Under the pieces are notes generated by a model that saw nothing but the letters and a program-made list of their open reading frames with translations, was not told the origin of the DNA and ran no database searches. The translations under genes were made by a program, and so were the position numbers. A DNA stretch of 46,045 nt from a virus: IMG/VR virus record IMGVR_UViG_3300017971_000093, positions 1 through 46,045 of that record; one strand, given 5' to 3'. Shown here piece by piece: positions 39,001 through 46,045 of this stretch; the stretch's first letter is position 1, and every line of letters starts with the position of its first letter.

Positions 39001-39874
39001 CTTCCCGTGCGACGAGGTGCTTATCTGGAACTACCGCGTCAACGCCTTCAGCACTTGGCGACCGCCAGCTGGACTTGAGGTGTATTGGATGCGGCCCATT
39101 CGCGATGCCAACGGCGCTGTCCGCATGGCGTTCCTTGCCGCCGACCAGCGCATCTACGTGCTGAACGACGAGTGGGGCGATGCTAACGGCGTGTTCGGCA
39201 AAGGCATGGTCTACCCAACAACAGCAGCAGGCACCAAGGCAACGACGATGACGTTGGCAACCGGCGCTAGCTTTGCCGATGGCGACACGCTGACATCTGG
39301 CGGGCAAGGTCGTAACTGGGTGCCGTTCATCAAGCCTGGTTTGCTTGTTGAGCTGCTGGATGATCGTGGCAACATCGTCGCCGAAACCACCGTGGCGTCG
39401 GTCACGACCACGGGCTCTTCGAGCAACGCGACGTTTGAGCTGACAGCGGCGCAGTCGTGGACGGAGGGTCAGTCCGTCCGCATCGGCGCGCGTCAGCGAG
39501 CCACGATCGTCACTAACTACATGGGTAGCGCCGGGGACAAGATGAGCGTGTCCGGCGTCTCGATGCGCTACCGGCTGTTCCCGCACGGCACGGAGAACCG
39601 CAGCGCCAACGTGAAGGTGGTTGGCTACAAGAGTGATGATGGGACGTATGACGGCGCAGACGCGCGCGTGGTGGCGTTTACTCGGGAAGGCGAGTGGGAG
39701 GAGCTTGGCTACGCAAAAGCCAACTCAACGATGCCAGCCGAGATCGAGCAGCTTGGTCGTCGCAAGACGTTCTCTGAGGGCCGCGCGGATGCCGAGGAGA
39801 TGGCGTTCAAGATCGAGTTGACCGGCGAGCGCCAGACTCGAATCCAAGACATCATGGTGGAAGTGGACGTGTAA
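36020..39874 (+). CDS. Tail nozzle/tubular protein B-like structural protein, 1284 aa
   Basis: It overlaps the adaptor gene by 25 bases. The N-terminus (LSLKGGSPIWRGITRLSSVD; HFTKLENCYISSDGSEIRHF) has the 'N.Y.s.dG..R..pG' motif of podoviral tail tubular B/nozzle proteins, and the adaptor-nozzle order is that of T7 gp11-gp12. It is longer than T7 gp12 (about 794 residues), with added beta-rich regions, among them Ig-like segments (DVTVSGTFSITLSADVGGTG; TMTLATGASFADGDTL). It should form the tail tip channel; extra domains may bind fibres. Confidence 0.75.
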   Translation: MGQRQLSLKGGSPIWRGITRLSSVDGGARHFTKLENCYISSDGSEIRHFPGYGTFLDLTDINNSQGFGQYQIDTLRPLARPSPGSSSAKFQQDNRSLVGTPDAQQTHYSRSKPAHVYAFEQINNEIVLIGESRFREDPVYPSPYTSPNDVLTVSSVDVTVSGTFSITLSADVGGTGYSYASTRPINYLWPGQSVFVDGVTVADATLQAELDAKINGKIHRVDGGYVAGSAIVSLTTTTALGTQTEAATAGELHHVRYARSGKGAYDPSTPNSPYVPDYHSRPDDPDALTVWRVREPVNPYDSDKQNNYECTRSEVCNRQRDWGDGIATTAGPFAEGTIIEGSPDVTPTPSMKLGISRREQRKLPYRPHVECAADRIILAVPQYGCMFQIPMRAPIIGTDYTTPFNDTYDGVSAIANDIYDRPRSLGIPKPRLVESGRTTPQPSPMWDYWSTPADVSGYSSSIWVSGSPNVPLAGIGSSPNLGLDAGTYKVAISFEDPGTGEEGLASETMEVVITAGTFPQTIFINYVHPGYHFPEAAAWKVNVYMAPPDEEALAFYGQWDLQRFPRSSPFGNTSGGDESALYGLPPRTPRDPDALVVRFALPLPNASPRGTISSYLDPTRLAPQSATMPRGASACKMIRGVLFAGGALGNAGPDLQLWKAKASSRWVLGDDRFSPDNQMWIRAHSVWETSPTGSGIAFGYSSPGTDGDLRDTTLGIAGRSFPDAYQGIEFINNSGLFPGRDSYKIVDRVLNRIAYGERDWGSPNFQRWRNAERLRLLRSAFNRNTTAGSTESTPNLSSYGDPIYYVMPRGQLQVGDPGAPHRSSRAFIKIVDANKGDDITAIGQVGGAAVVCTRKETYSYSWYVNPSASQPSLLSNEFGCIASNSMVEFDGGLAWLSERGPVAMGQGLQYVGANVGEDFYSNERRYLRDSRGMMRHSWGAHDAARGLILWGLLTREATHKVTDENRSWAPLDALNVDYAAYQQPSDYGDQLLSRFPCDEVLIWNYRVNAFSTWRPPAGLEVYWMRPIRDANGAVRMAFLAADQRIYVLNDEWGDANGVFGKGMVYPTTAAGTKATTMTLATGASFADGDTLTSGGQGRNWVPFIKPGLLVELLDDRGNIVAETTVASVTTTGSSSNATFELTAAQSWTEGQSVRIGARQRATIVTNYMGSAGDKMSVSGVSMRYRLFPHGTENRSANVKVVGYKSDDGTYDGADARVVAFTREGEWEELGYAKANSTMPAEIEQLGRRKTFSEGRADAEEMAFKIELTGERQTRIQDIMVEVDV

Positions 39875-39875
39875 C

Positions 39876-40586
39876 GTGGCTCAGGGCGTCCAGCTTTTTG
39901 GCCCGGACTACCAGGAGATTCCGGGCGACGAGGTCGTTGCGGACCCACACTACCAAAGGCAGAAAGTTCTGCTTGCCAAAGACCCCCTGCGCGGGGCCAT
40001 CGCTCTAAGCGCCAACAGGGCTGGCGCAAAATTGGGTAAGTTAGTCCCCTACCAAGGGGAGACCTTCGACCCGGTCCTAACCGGCTACGTTATCGAAAGG
40101 TCTTACGAGGTTGCGCTGGAAGACATCGTCCAGAACCCGGACCCAGTGGCAGACAGTGCTGGCGGGCCTACCTCGTTCTTCGTAGGCCATTTGCCCGACT
40201 GCGTTTTTGACGAACTAACGATTAGCCAAGACGGTCCAGACTTCGAGTCTTACGGCCCTTACGACGTAAAGTCTGACGCCAACATCGCAGTCTACGGGTT
40301 TCAGCTTCGCCGCGTTGCAGGGCCGGACAGGGGCAAAGTCGCCGTGCCTTTCAGCGGACCCGAAACACAGATTTCGACCGCTACTCCTGAGATCATCTTT
40401 CGATCAGCTCTCAAGCAGCCGTGGAAGCACCCACTCCGGTTTAGCGAGACGTATGGCGGTCCAGTGGAGGCGTTGGCACCGACGTTCGTTGGAGTCTACG
40501 CCCAAGGCATCTCACCCACGGCTGCGGGAATCGAAGATTGGTATGCTAACATCACGATCCGGTTCCTGGTGCAACCGTTGCAGTGA
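39876..40586 (+). CDS. Tail-associated structural protein, 236 aa
   Basis: A GTG start at 39876, one base after the nozzle stop. Beta-rich composition with no catalytic motif (YVIERSYEVALEDIVQNPDP; WYANITIRFLVQPLQ at the end). Located between nozzle and fibre genes, it is probably a fibre adaptor or tail component. The stop overlaps the next GTG (GTGA). Confidence 0.72.
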   Translation: MAQGVQLFGPDYQEIPGDEVVADPHYQRQKVLLAKDPLRGAIALSANRAGAKLGKLVPYQGETFDPVLTGYVIERSYEVALEDIVQNPDPVADSAGGPTSFFVGHLPDCVFDELTISQDGPDFESYGPYDVKSDANIAVYGFQLRRVAGPDRGKVAVPFSGPETQISTATPEIIFRSALKQPWKHPLRFSETYGGPVEALAPTFVGVYAQGISPTAAGIEDWYANITIRFLVQPLQ

Positions 40587-41887
40587 GCGATTTCGAGTTT
40601 CTCCCACATGTTCCACAGATACGACCGCCCATGCAGTCAGCAGACATGGGCGTTGGGGAGGAGTCCGTCAATCCAACGAGGAGCGTCCTGCACCCGATCG
40701 GAACGGTCCTAGACCTGACCGACATTCCCGCCAGTGGGGTCAGAGACTATTTCCTCTACCATCCCTACGACGGCCACCTGGAAGCGGCTTACGTCAGCGT
40801 CCCTGAATCTGGGTCGTTTACCGACTTTAGCATTCAGATCATCCAGAAGCAGGGCAACCGAGTTATTGCTGAGTCAGCCGAACAGCAGATTGGCAGCATC
40901 ACCACTGACGCTCGAGAACTAAGCCTGCCCGCCTCTTTTGGTGAAGGCGGCGTGTTTGCTCGGGTTCGCTACAACGCTCCTGAGGGCGCTGGGGCCGATT
41001 ACGACGACGGTTCCTACGTCCCGCCCCTCGACGTTTACACGGGCGCGGAAATGGCGTTTAGCGTCAGACTTCTCCGCACAGCCCACACGGGCGGCTGCAT
41101 GACAGTAAGGGAAGCTGGCAGCGGCGGCACCCAAGACATTGGCTTCGATTCTTTAGGCCACCTAGATCAAGCCGCCATCGCTACGCATTGCGGGTCTAAC
41201 GACGGCTACGTGTCTGCTTGGTTTGACCAGTCGGGCAACGGCCACGACATGATCCAAGCTACGCCTGGCAATCAGCCCAAGATTTACGACGGCGCAACAC
41301 GGTCGGTGGTGTTGGTCAACGGCAAGCCGTCAGTCAACTTCCAGGGAACTGGATTCCTCTACAATTACACGCACACGCCCGTAACGAGTAGCGCCCCATC
41401 TCCTGGCTACTTGTTCGCCACTTTGGGAACGTCTGGTGTTGGGACCGGCCACTTCATCTTTGGGTCTACCAATGCAGGGCCAGCTTCGTTTGGTTCCTGC
41501 GTAAACGGCGGAACAGGGGCAACAGAAGCCAACTTCAACATCGGTGGCTACTGGGTCAACGACACGGTGATCCCAGGTGGTCTAAACGGGCTGCTTTACG
41601 CCGCCATCTTGCAGCAGGGTGTGGTCGCTACGGAGTGGACTAGCACCTACGGATCGCCGTTTTACTTCCGCATCAACTTCAACAACCCGTTTGTCGGCTC
41701 AGGCCAGTTCCAAGACTACATCATGTATTTCTCGGACAAGTCTGCGGACCGCGAAGGCATCCAAGCCAACCTCAACACCTACTACGGCGTCTACGGCGGC
41801 GAAGACGGGGTCACGCTGAACCCTTTAGAGCTTGAGCCGACCAAGATGTTCCTGACGCTGCACGTCCGAACTGGCGAGATTACCTAA
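40583..41887 (+). CDS. Tail fibre/receptor-binding protein with ConA-like (AbfB-type) domain
   Basis: A 434-residue protein. Residues 1-130 likely attach to the tail. From about 150 on, FSVRLLRTAHTGGCMTVREA, QDIGFDSLGHLDQAAIATHC, YVSAWFDQSGNGHDMIQATP and NGKPSVNFQGTGFL match the arabinofuranosidase B/laminin G-like jelly-roll often found in phage fibres ('s.R.L...ytG.....r...d.....iGf...g.lD......G......W.DQSGnG.dA.Q'). It probably binds a host glycan. Catalysis is not evident. Confidence 0.8.
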   Translation: MSDFEFLPHVPQIRPPMQSADMGVGEESVNPTRSVLHPIGTVLDLTDIPASGVRDYFLYHPYDGHLEAAYVSVPESGSFTDFSIQIIQKQGNRVIAESAEQQIGSITTDARELSLPASFGEGGVFARVRYNAPEGAGADYDDGSYVPPLDVYTGAEMAFSVRLLRTAHTGGCMTVREAGSGGTQDIGFDSLGHLDQAAIATHCGSNDGYVSAWFDQSGNGHDMIQATPGNQPKIYDGATRSVVLVNGKPSVNFQGTGFLYNYTHTPVTSSAPSPGYLFATLGTSGVGTGHFIFGSTNAGPASFGSCVNGGTGATEANFNIGGYWVNDTVIPGGLNGLLYAAILQQGVVATEWTSTYGSPFYFRINFNNPFVGSGQFQDYIMYFSDKSADREGIQANLNTYYGVYGGEDGVTLNPLELEPTKMFLTLHVRTGEIT

Positions 41888-41888
41888 C

Positions 41889-43241
41889 ATGCCATCCTTC
41901 AGAGCCTTTACCCGTAACTTGGGGCGGTCGTTTTTTGATCCTATCGGCGCTCTTCGCGGCTACGAGAAGGACTACCGACAAGAGCGCCTTCAAAACCGCT
42001 ACGCTCGAGAAGCGGGGATGAACCGGGAGTATCTGGGAATGAACTACCAGAACATGACTCCCGAGCAGCGGTCATCTGTGCGCGACTTCTACATGGAGCG
42101 CGGCACAGACGATTGGAACGACGCGAACCGCCCTGGTGCGGAGACGTATAGCACTTGGTTCCAGAACAACCGAATCAACCCTAACACCGGGTTGCTGGAA
42201 GGCGACTTCCCGTTCGTCCCGCACACCTACGCGCGTCAGATCCAGATGGAAGCTGACATGGTCGCGGATCGGCGGCGACAGAGCATGATGCAGGGCGGCA
42301 TCAACTACATGCAGGGGGCAACGGGCCTCTTGCAGTCGTATCGCCCAGGGGGAAGCGCGGCGCTGGAGTCTGGCATCTACGGGCAGACAGCTGGCCTCAT
42401 GTTTGAGCGTGCGCGCATGACGCAGCCGCTTGACTACATGAGCGATTTGCGTCGGCAAGAGCAGGACGACGCGGCGAGCCGAGCTAGGCGCGCGGAACGA
42501 CGGTCGCAATACGTCCAGATCGGCACTTCTCTAGCAACGCTTGCGGTAGGCGCTCTGACGGGTGGGGCTGGGGCCGCTGCCATGGCTGCTATCCCAGCTG
42601 CGGGTGCAGCCATGGCCAGCCGTGTCGGCGGTGGTGGCGGATACAGCTACAGCGGTGGGCAAATGGGTGCCTACGACAGCTACGACACCCAGACTAGCAC
42701 GCTCAACACGATGGGGCAGGCTGGCGTGGGAACGGGCACGGCCGGTGGTGGCATGACGCAAGGTCCAGCTTTCCCCGGTGCGCCCGCGCAGGGAGGCGGC
42801 GCAGCAGGCCCTATGGCGGGTCCGATGCCAGGGCCGACTGGCGCTCCGGCTGCTCCTCCTGCCGCGACATCGGGTGCTAGGTTAGTTCCAGAAGGCGCGG
42901 GCGGCGCTCCGGCTGGTGGCCCGATGCCGTCAGGTGGGCCAGCTGGACCCGTGGCTGGCGGTGGTGGAACTCAAGCCATGCCTAGCATGGGTGCGGGCGC
43001 AGAAGGCATGGCTGCACCTGCCATGTTCGGCCAAACAGGTGACTTTACTACGCAGGGCATGGCCGCAAGCGCCAGCCAAATGGGGCCATCCGCATCGCTT
43101 GAAACGATTGGCGAGCGAATGGGGCTGATGGACTACGCCGCTGATCTCTACGACAGCGACCCCTTCCACGCGACTTACGGGGCGGCGGTCAACCAACTGT
43201 ATTCATCGGTGCTTGAAAGCATGCAAGGAGTCTCGGCATGA
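41889..43241 (+). CDS. Internal virion protein, Gly/Ala/Pro-rich, 450 aa
   Basis: The ATG is one base after the fibre stop. The N-terminal 210 residues are charged and helical (YEKDYRQERLQNRYAREAGM); residues about 215-245 are hydrophobic (TSLATLAVGALTGGAGAAAM); then about 150 residues of Gly/Ala/Pro/Met low complexity. This resembles the smallest of the three ejection proteins (T7 gp14 position) with a membrane-inserting helix. The stop overlaps the next start (ATGA). Confidence 0.75.
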   Translation: MPSFRAFTRNLGRSFFDPIGALRGYEKDYRQERLQNRYAREAGMNREYLGMNYQNMTPEQRSSVRDFYMERGTDDWNDANRPGAETYSTWFQNNRINPNTGLLEGDFPFVPHTYARQIQMEADMVADRRRQSMMQGGINYMQGATGLLQSYRPGGSAALESGIYGQTAGLMFERARMTQPLDYMSDLRRQEQDDAASRARRAERRSQYVQIGTSLATLAVGALTGGAGAAAMAAIPAAGAAMASRVGGGGGYSYSGGQMGAYDSYDTQTSTLNTMGQAGVGTGTAGGGMTQGPAFPGAPAQGGGAAGPMAGPMPGPTGAPAAPPAATSGARLVPEGAGGAPAGGPMPSGGPAGPVAGGGGTQAMPSMGAGAEGMAAPAMFGQTGDFTTQGMAASASQMGPSASLETIGERMGLMDYAADLYDSDPFHATYGAAVNQLYSSVLESMQGVSA

Positions 43242-45112
43242 GTGGGTTTGACGTGCAGATGCGTTCTGACGCCATGATTGGTCAAGCCAAGCAGCAGGGC
43301 TTGGCGCTAGAGATGCAGGCCGCTGCTGGTCAACGGCAAGCTATTGCGCAGGCTGGTGCTCAGATTCAGCAGCAGCAGCAGTTCAACGCGCAGTTGCAGT
43401 TACGTGAACGCGAATCCGACTCGCGGATGCGACTGCAAGAAGCCGAGATTGAGCGGCAACAAAGCCTGACCAAGCTGGGTGATGCTCGGATGTTGATTGA
43501 AGCCGAGCAACACAAGACGGCGATGCAGATGCAAAAGCTGGCTTTGGAGCAGAGCCAGTTCAACCTGGATGAAGCCAAGCGGAATGCGCAGCCCGAGCAG
43601 AAGGCTCAGGAATATCTAAAGAAGTTCTACAGCACCCCAGAGGGTCGCCGGTTTGGTTTGGCGCGAGGCAAGATTTACGACCCTAAAACTGGCACCGAGA
43701 TCGACGATCCTGAGCTTGCCAAGAGCATCCTTGAGGCGATGCCGCAGGAGCGCGCTGCCGCCGTTGCTGAACGGGGCGTAACCGTGCAAGAGCAGGCTGG
43801 CCAGCGAGCCGAACAAATGCTGCCTCACCAGATCGCGAAGATCCAGGCAGATGCCTCAATCGCAAAGACTCAGCAAGACATTGCTCGTGAAGAGCTAGAA
43901 ATCCAAAGGGCTCGAGTTGAGCTTGAACGCAACAAATCGAGTTTGACTGCTGCTCAGATCAAGACGGAGCAAGGCAGGCTGTCGATCCTGCAAGACCGAC
44001 TGGCTCTAGACAAAGAGATTGCAACAAACCAACAGGCGATAGCTGCGCAAACGGCGGATCGCGAAGACCGTCGCTTGGCTTTGGAGGAAGACAGGCTCGA
44101 AAAAACCAACGCATACAACCAGTCTATGCTTGGTCTGCGGAAGGCTGAGACTGAGGCCGAGCGGGAATATCGCAACAAGGTCTTGGAGATTAAGGAGTAT
44201 GACAGCGAGACGGATCGCACATACAAAGAGCGATGGATCAAGAACCAAGCGGCTGCAACTGAAGACGAGCGCCGTTGGCGTATGGAGACGCTAGAGCAGT
44301 CTCGTCAGCGGCTAGAGACCGACGCAGACATTGCGAATCGGCAGGCTGAACTAGCTGAGTTTAGGGCTCAAGTAGAGATGTTCGGCCAAGCTCGAAGGCT
44401 ACAAATCCAACAGGATGAAGTAGAAAACCAAGCCCGACGAGTTGAAAGCGACATCGCCTACAACACCGGCCGACTGGACCAAGCAAGTGCAGAAGCTACC
44501 GCCCGACTAGATCAAAGCAGTCGCGATACGTTCCTAAATCTCGTCCAGAAGACCTACAGCTTCGACTACAGCATGTCGGGCGAAGACATGGGGCCATTGA
44601 TCGAGTTGGCGTTCGGCACCATGAGCCGAAACGACCAGAAGAACATGTATGGTTTGTTGCAAGGCGTTCTTGGTCAGTCTCGAGCTAGTTTCGAGCAAGA
44701 CGTAGAAAACGCTACAAGCAGGGTGGGCGGCGAGCCTGGGGGTGAAGCTACAGAAGCGGCCCAGCCAGAAGGCTTGCAGATAAACGTCTCCGACATCGCC
44801 ACCGACTCTGCTTCTCAGATGTCGGCTAGCGCGCTAGTTCCTCAAATCCGCAACGCGGGCTTCGACTTGCGACAAGTGCAAGGGCTGGGGACGGACCCGC
44901 AAGCCATGCTTTCAAATCCGGGCGTGCAGTTTGCGTGGCTTCAAGAGGAGGGGCAAGCCGCTGCCGAGGCTTACAAAAGACACGTCAAGAGCACGCAAGA
45001 CGCGGACATCACGGTGCAGCAGGCTTACCAGGAGATCGCTGGCATGCTCAAGCAAAACGATCCGGCCATGCTGTCGCAAATGGCGCGTTGGTATCAGAGC
45101 AAGATGAGGTAG
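43238..45112 (+). CDS. Internal virion protein, long coiled coil, 624 aa
   Basis: Almost the whole chain is Gln/Glu/Arg/Ala-rich coiled coil (for example MRLQEAEIERQQSLTKLGDA and LEEDRLEKTNAYNQSMLGLR) with few hydrophobic runs. A more globular C-terminus follows (DPAMLSQMARWYQSKMR). It holds the place of T7 gp15 between gp14- and gp16-like genes. It should be packed in the capsid or core and ejected before DNA. Four bases separate it from the giant gene. Confidence 0.75.
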   Translation: MSGFDVQMRSDAMIGQAKQQGLALEMQAAAGQRQAIAQAGAQIQQQQQFNAQLQLRERESDSRMRLQEAEIERQQSLTKLGDARMLIEAEQHKTAMQMQKLALEQSQFNLDEAKRNAQPEQKAQEYLKKFYSTPEGRRFGLARGKIYDPKTGTEIDDPELAKSILEAMPQERAAAVAERGVTVQEQAGQRAEQMLPHQIAKIQADASIAKTQQDIAREELEIQRARVELERNKSSLTAAQIKTEQGRLSILQDRLALDKEIATNQQAIAAQTADREDRRLALEEDRLEKTNAYNQSMLGLRKAETEAEREYRNKVLEIKEYDSETDRTYKERWIKNQAAATEDERRWRMETLEQSRQRLETDADIANRQAELAEFRAQVEMFGQARRLQIQQDEVENQARRVESDIAYNTGRLDQASAEATARLDQSSRDTFLNLVQKTYSFDYSMSGEDMGPLIELAFGTMSRNDQKNMYGLLQGVLGQSRASFEQDVENATSRVGGEPGGEATEAAQPEGLQINVSDIATDSASQMSASALVPQIRNAGFDLRQVQGLGTDPQAMLSNPGVQFAWLQEEGQAAAEAYKRHVKSTQDADITVQQAYQEIAGMLKQNDPAMLSQMARWYQSKMR

Positions 45113-45116
45113 CCCG

Positions 45117-46045
45117 ATGGTCGAAAGCACCCCCAACACTTCGTTCAGCTACGACTTCAGTGGGCTGCGGATGCCGCAGCAAGAACCGCAATCCCGTGAA
45201 TACGGTGAGATTGCCCCTGTCCAGCCGACGCAGGGAGTCAGCTACGACTTCAGCCAAGTCCCGTCAGCTAACGAAGTGCGGGGTTTCTTCCCAAGTTTGG
45301 GGATGCACACGGTCAACGCGCTCAACGTCATGGCCGATGGCATCGCGTATGCCGTAGACGAAGTCGCGCAGGCTAGTCGGGGTGTAGCGAACTTAGAGTT
45401 GTTTGGCGGCACGGGCTACCTGGAAGGCTACCGCCGCTCTGAGCGCGAGTTTGAGCAGGCTTACGGCACGACCGACCCGTCGTTCATGGATCACGTCACG
45501 GGCGTCGGCTACGTCTTGGGGCTGCACGACGTAAATCCGCAAGACCTCTACCGCGCTACCGGCCGCACAGCCGGTCAGCTGGCAGACGACAGCCTTACGC
45601 GCGACCTAGGCGATGACAAGATCGTGTCCGACACCATCGGCTTCCTTAGCGCCTTTGCCACATCGCCTGGCGCGGCTATCGGGAAGGTAGGCATGCAGGC
45701 AGGGCGGGTCGGTGCGTCTGCACCTGTCCGGCTCACGGCTCAAGCCGCCAAGAACTGGGTCAAGAGCGGCATGAAGGTAGACCCTCAAGCGATGGCGCAG
45801 TTGGTGCGCGAGGGGCAAGTGCTGAGTGCCGCAATGTCCAACAAGGGTTGGCTGGAGATGGGCCGTCGCGCGCAGAAGATGATGGCTCCGACTACGCGCA
45901 TCGGTCGCCTGACGGACGACGTAGCTGGCATGGCGGGCGGTGCCATGGCGCAGATGTATATGATGTCGCCAGAAGACGAGCGCATGCACCAGATGCACGC
46001 TGCTCTGATGCTGACGCCGTTCATGCTTCCGATGCAGCGGGTGGC
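45117..46045 (+). CDS. Giant internal virion protein, N-terminal part (runs across the junction)
   Basis: The ATG at 45117 lies four bases after the previous stop, and the frame is open to the window end. It is in phase with the frame entering at base 2, so the full protein is about 2145 residues; this part gives residues 1-271 plus the repeated segment. The first 50 residues contain two short similar stretches (SFSYDFSGLR and VSYDFSQVP). The rest looks helical, with hydrophobic patches. As the last of three large genes after the tail proteins it occupies the place of the biggest ejection protein in T7-like phages (gp16). I see no lysozyme motif. The role is inferred from position and size. 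Confidence 0.85.
   Translation, partial: MVESTPNTSFSYDFSGLRMPQQEPQSREYGEIAPVQPTQGVSYDFSQVPSANEVRGFFPSLGMHTVNALNVMADGIAYAVDEVAQASRGVANLELFGGTGYLEGYRRSEREFEQAYGTTDPSFMDHVTGVGYVLGLHDVNPQDLYRATGRTAGQLADDSLTRDLGDDKIVSDTIGFLSAFATSPGAAIGKVGMQAGRVGASAPVRLTAQAAKNWVKSGMKVDPQAMAQLVREGQVLSAAMSNKGWLEMGRRAQKMMAPTTRIGRLTDDVAGMAGGAMAQMYMMSPEDERMHQMHAALMLTPFMLPMQRV
45923..46045. repeat. Terminal direct repeat, right copy
   Basis: Exact copy of 1-123. Joining the two copies gives a circle of about 45,922 bp and restores one continuous gene running from 45117 through the junction to 5632. Confidence 0.95.

Noticed and set aside
1-46045. CRISPR array, tRNA or rRNA genes
   Set aside because: I saw no regularly spaced direct repeats with spacers and no cloverleaf with a TTCGAAT-type arm in a non-coding position; a tRNA scan was not possible here.

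Overview
The window is the complete circular map of a tailed bacteriophage. Its first 123 bases are repeated exactly at its end (1-123 = 45923-46045), and the reading frame of one giant virion gene runs through the junction, so the unique length is about 45,922 bp. The order terminase, portal, scaffold, capsid, adaptor, nozzle, fibre, then three internal virion proteins, with no tape measure or sheath gene, indicates a podovirus-like member of Caudoviricetes. I see no integrase and no phage DNA or RNA polymerase. The host cannot be named from the sequence; it must supply DNA polymerase, helicase, primase and most transcription machinery.

Layout: (1) 45117 through the junction to 5632 encodes a 2145-residue internal virion protein, followed by overlapping small genes with lysis-like features (5629-6565) and a sigma region 4-like protein (6674-7138). 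(2) A leftward operon (9579 to 7191) holds a winged-helix replication initiator, a protein made essentially of DnaA domain IV, a PD-(D/E)XK-like protein and a PP-loop PAPS-reductase-like enzyme. Inside the initiator gene lie five phased GCTGAC repeats next to an AT-rich stretch, a candidate origin like that in lambda O. (3) After a hairpin-rich gap, a rightward operon (9984-14135) carries a YqaJ/lambda-type exonuclease, RecT, an m5C DNA methyltransferase that appears to be dual-coded in two frames, and a double-HTH protein. (4) A GC-richer leftward block of small genes (18372 to 14227) uses a fixed leader, AAAGGACTAG plus four bases plus ATG; it includes a possible sliding-clamp-like protein and several conserved phage families of unknown function. 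(5) 18373-19012 is poorly coding and rich in G-runs and hairpins. Three tiny basic proteins follow at 19292-19626. (6) A tightly overlapping leftward operon (24633 to 19630) encodes a DUF115-like protein, a GT8-type glycosyltransferase, a SAM methyltransferase, a GT-A-type glycosyltransferase, a zinc mini-protein, a DpdA-like transglycosylase, QueC and QueE. (7) 24632-45112 is the rightward packaging and virion module.

Working together: QueE and QueC should make preQ0 from a host precursor, and the DpdA-like protein should place it in DNA. The glycosyltransferases and methyltransferase of the same operon may modify the base further, or may act on another target. Together with the m5C methyltransferase this suggests a phage with heavily modified DNA, replicated by host enzymes recruited through its own initiator and DnaA-like protein and helped by Exo/RecT recombination.

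The points most worth a second look are the alpha/beta dual-coded methyltransferase, the deazaguanine plus glycosyltransferase operon, the iterons inside the initiator gene, the fixed leader motif, and the divergent operons whose start codons share one CATG.
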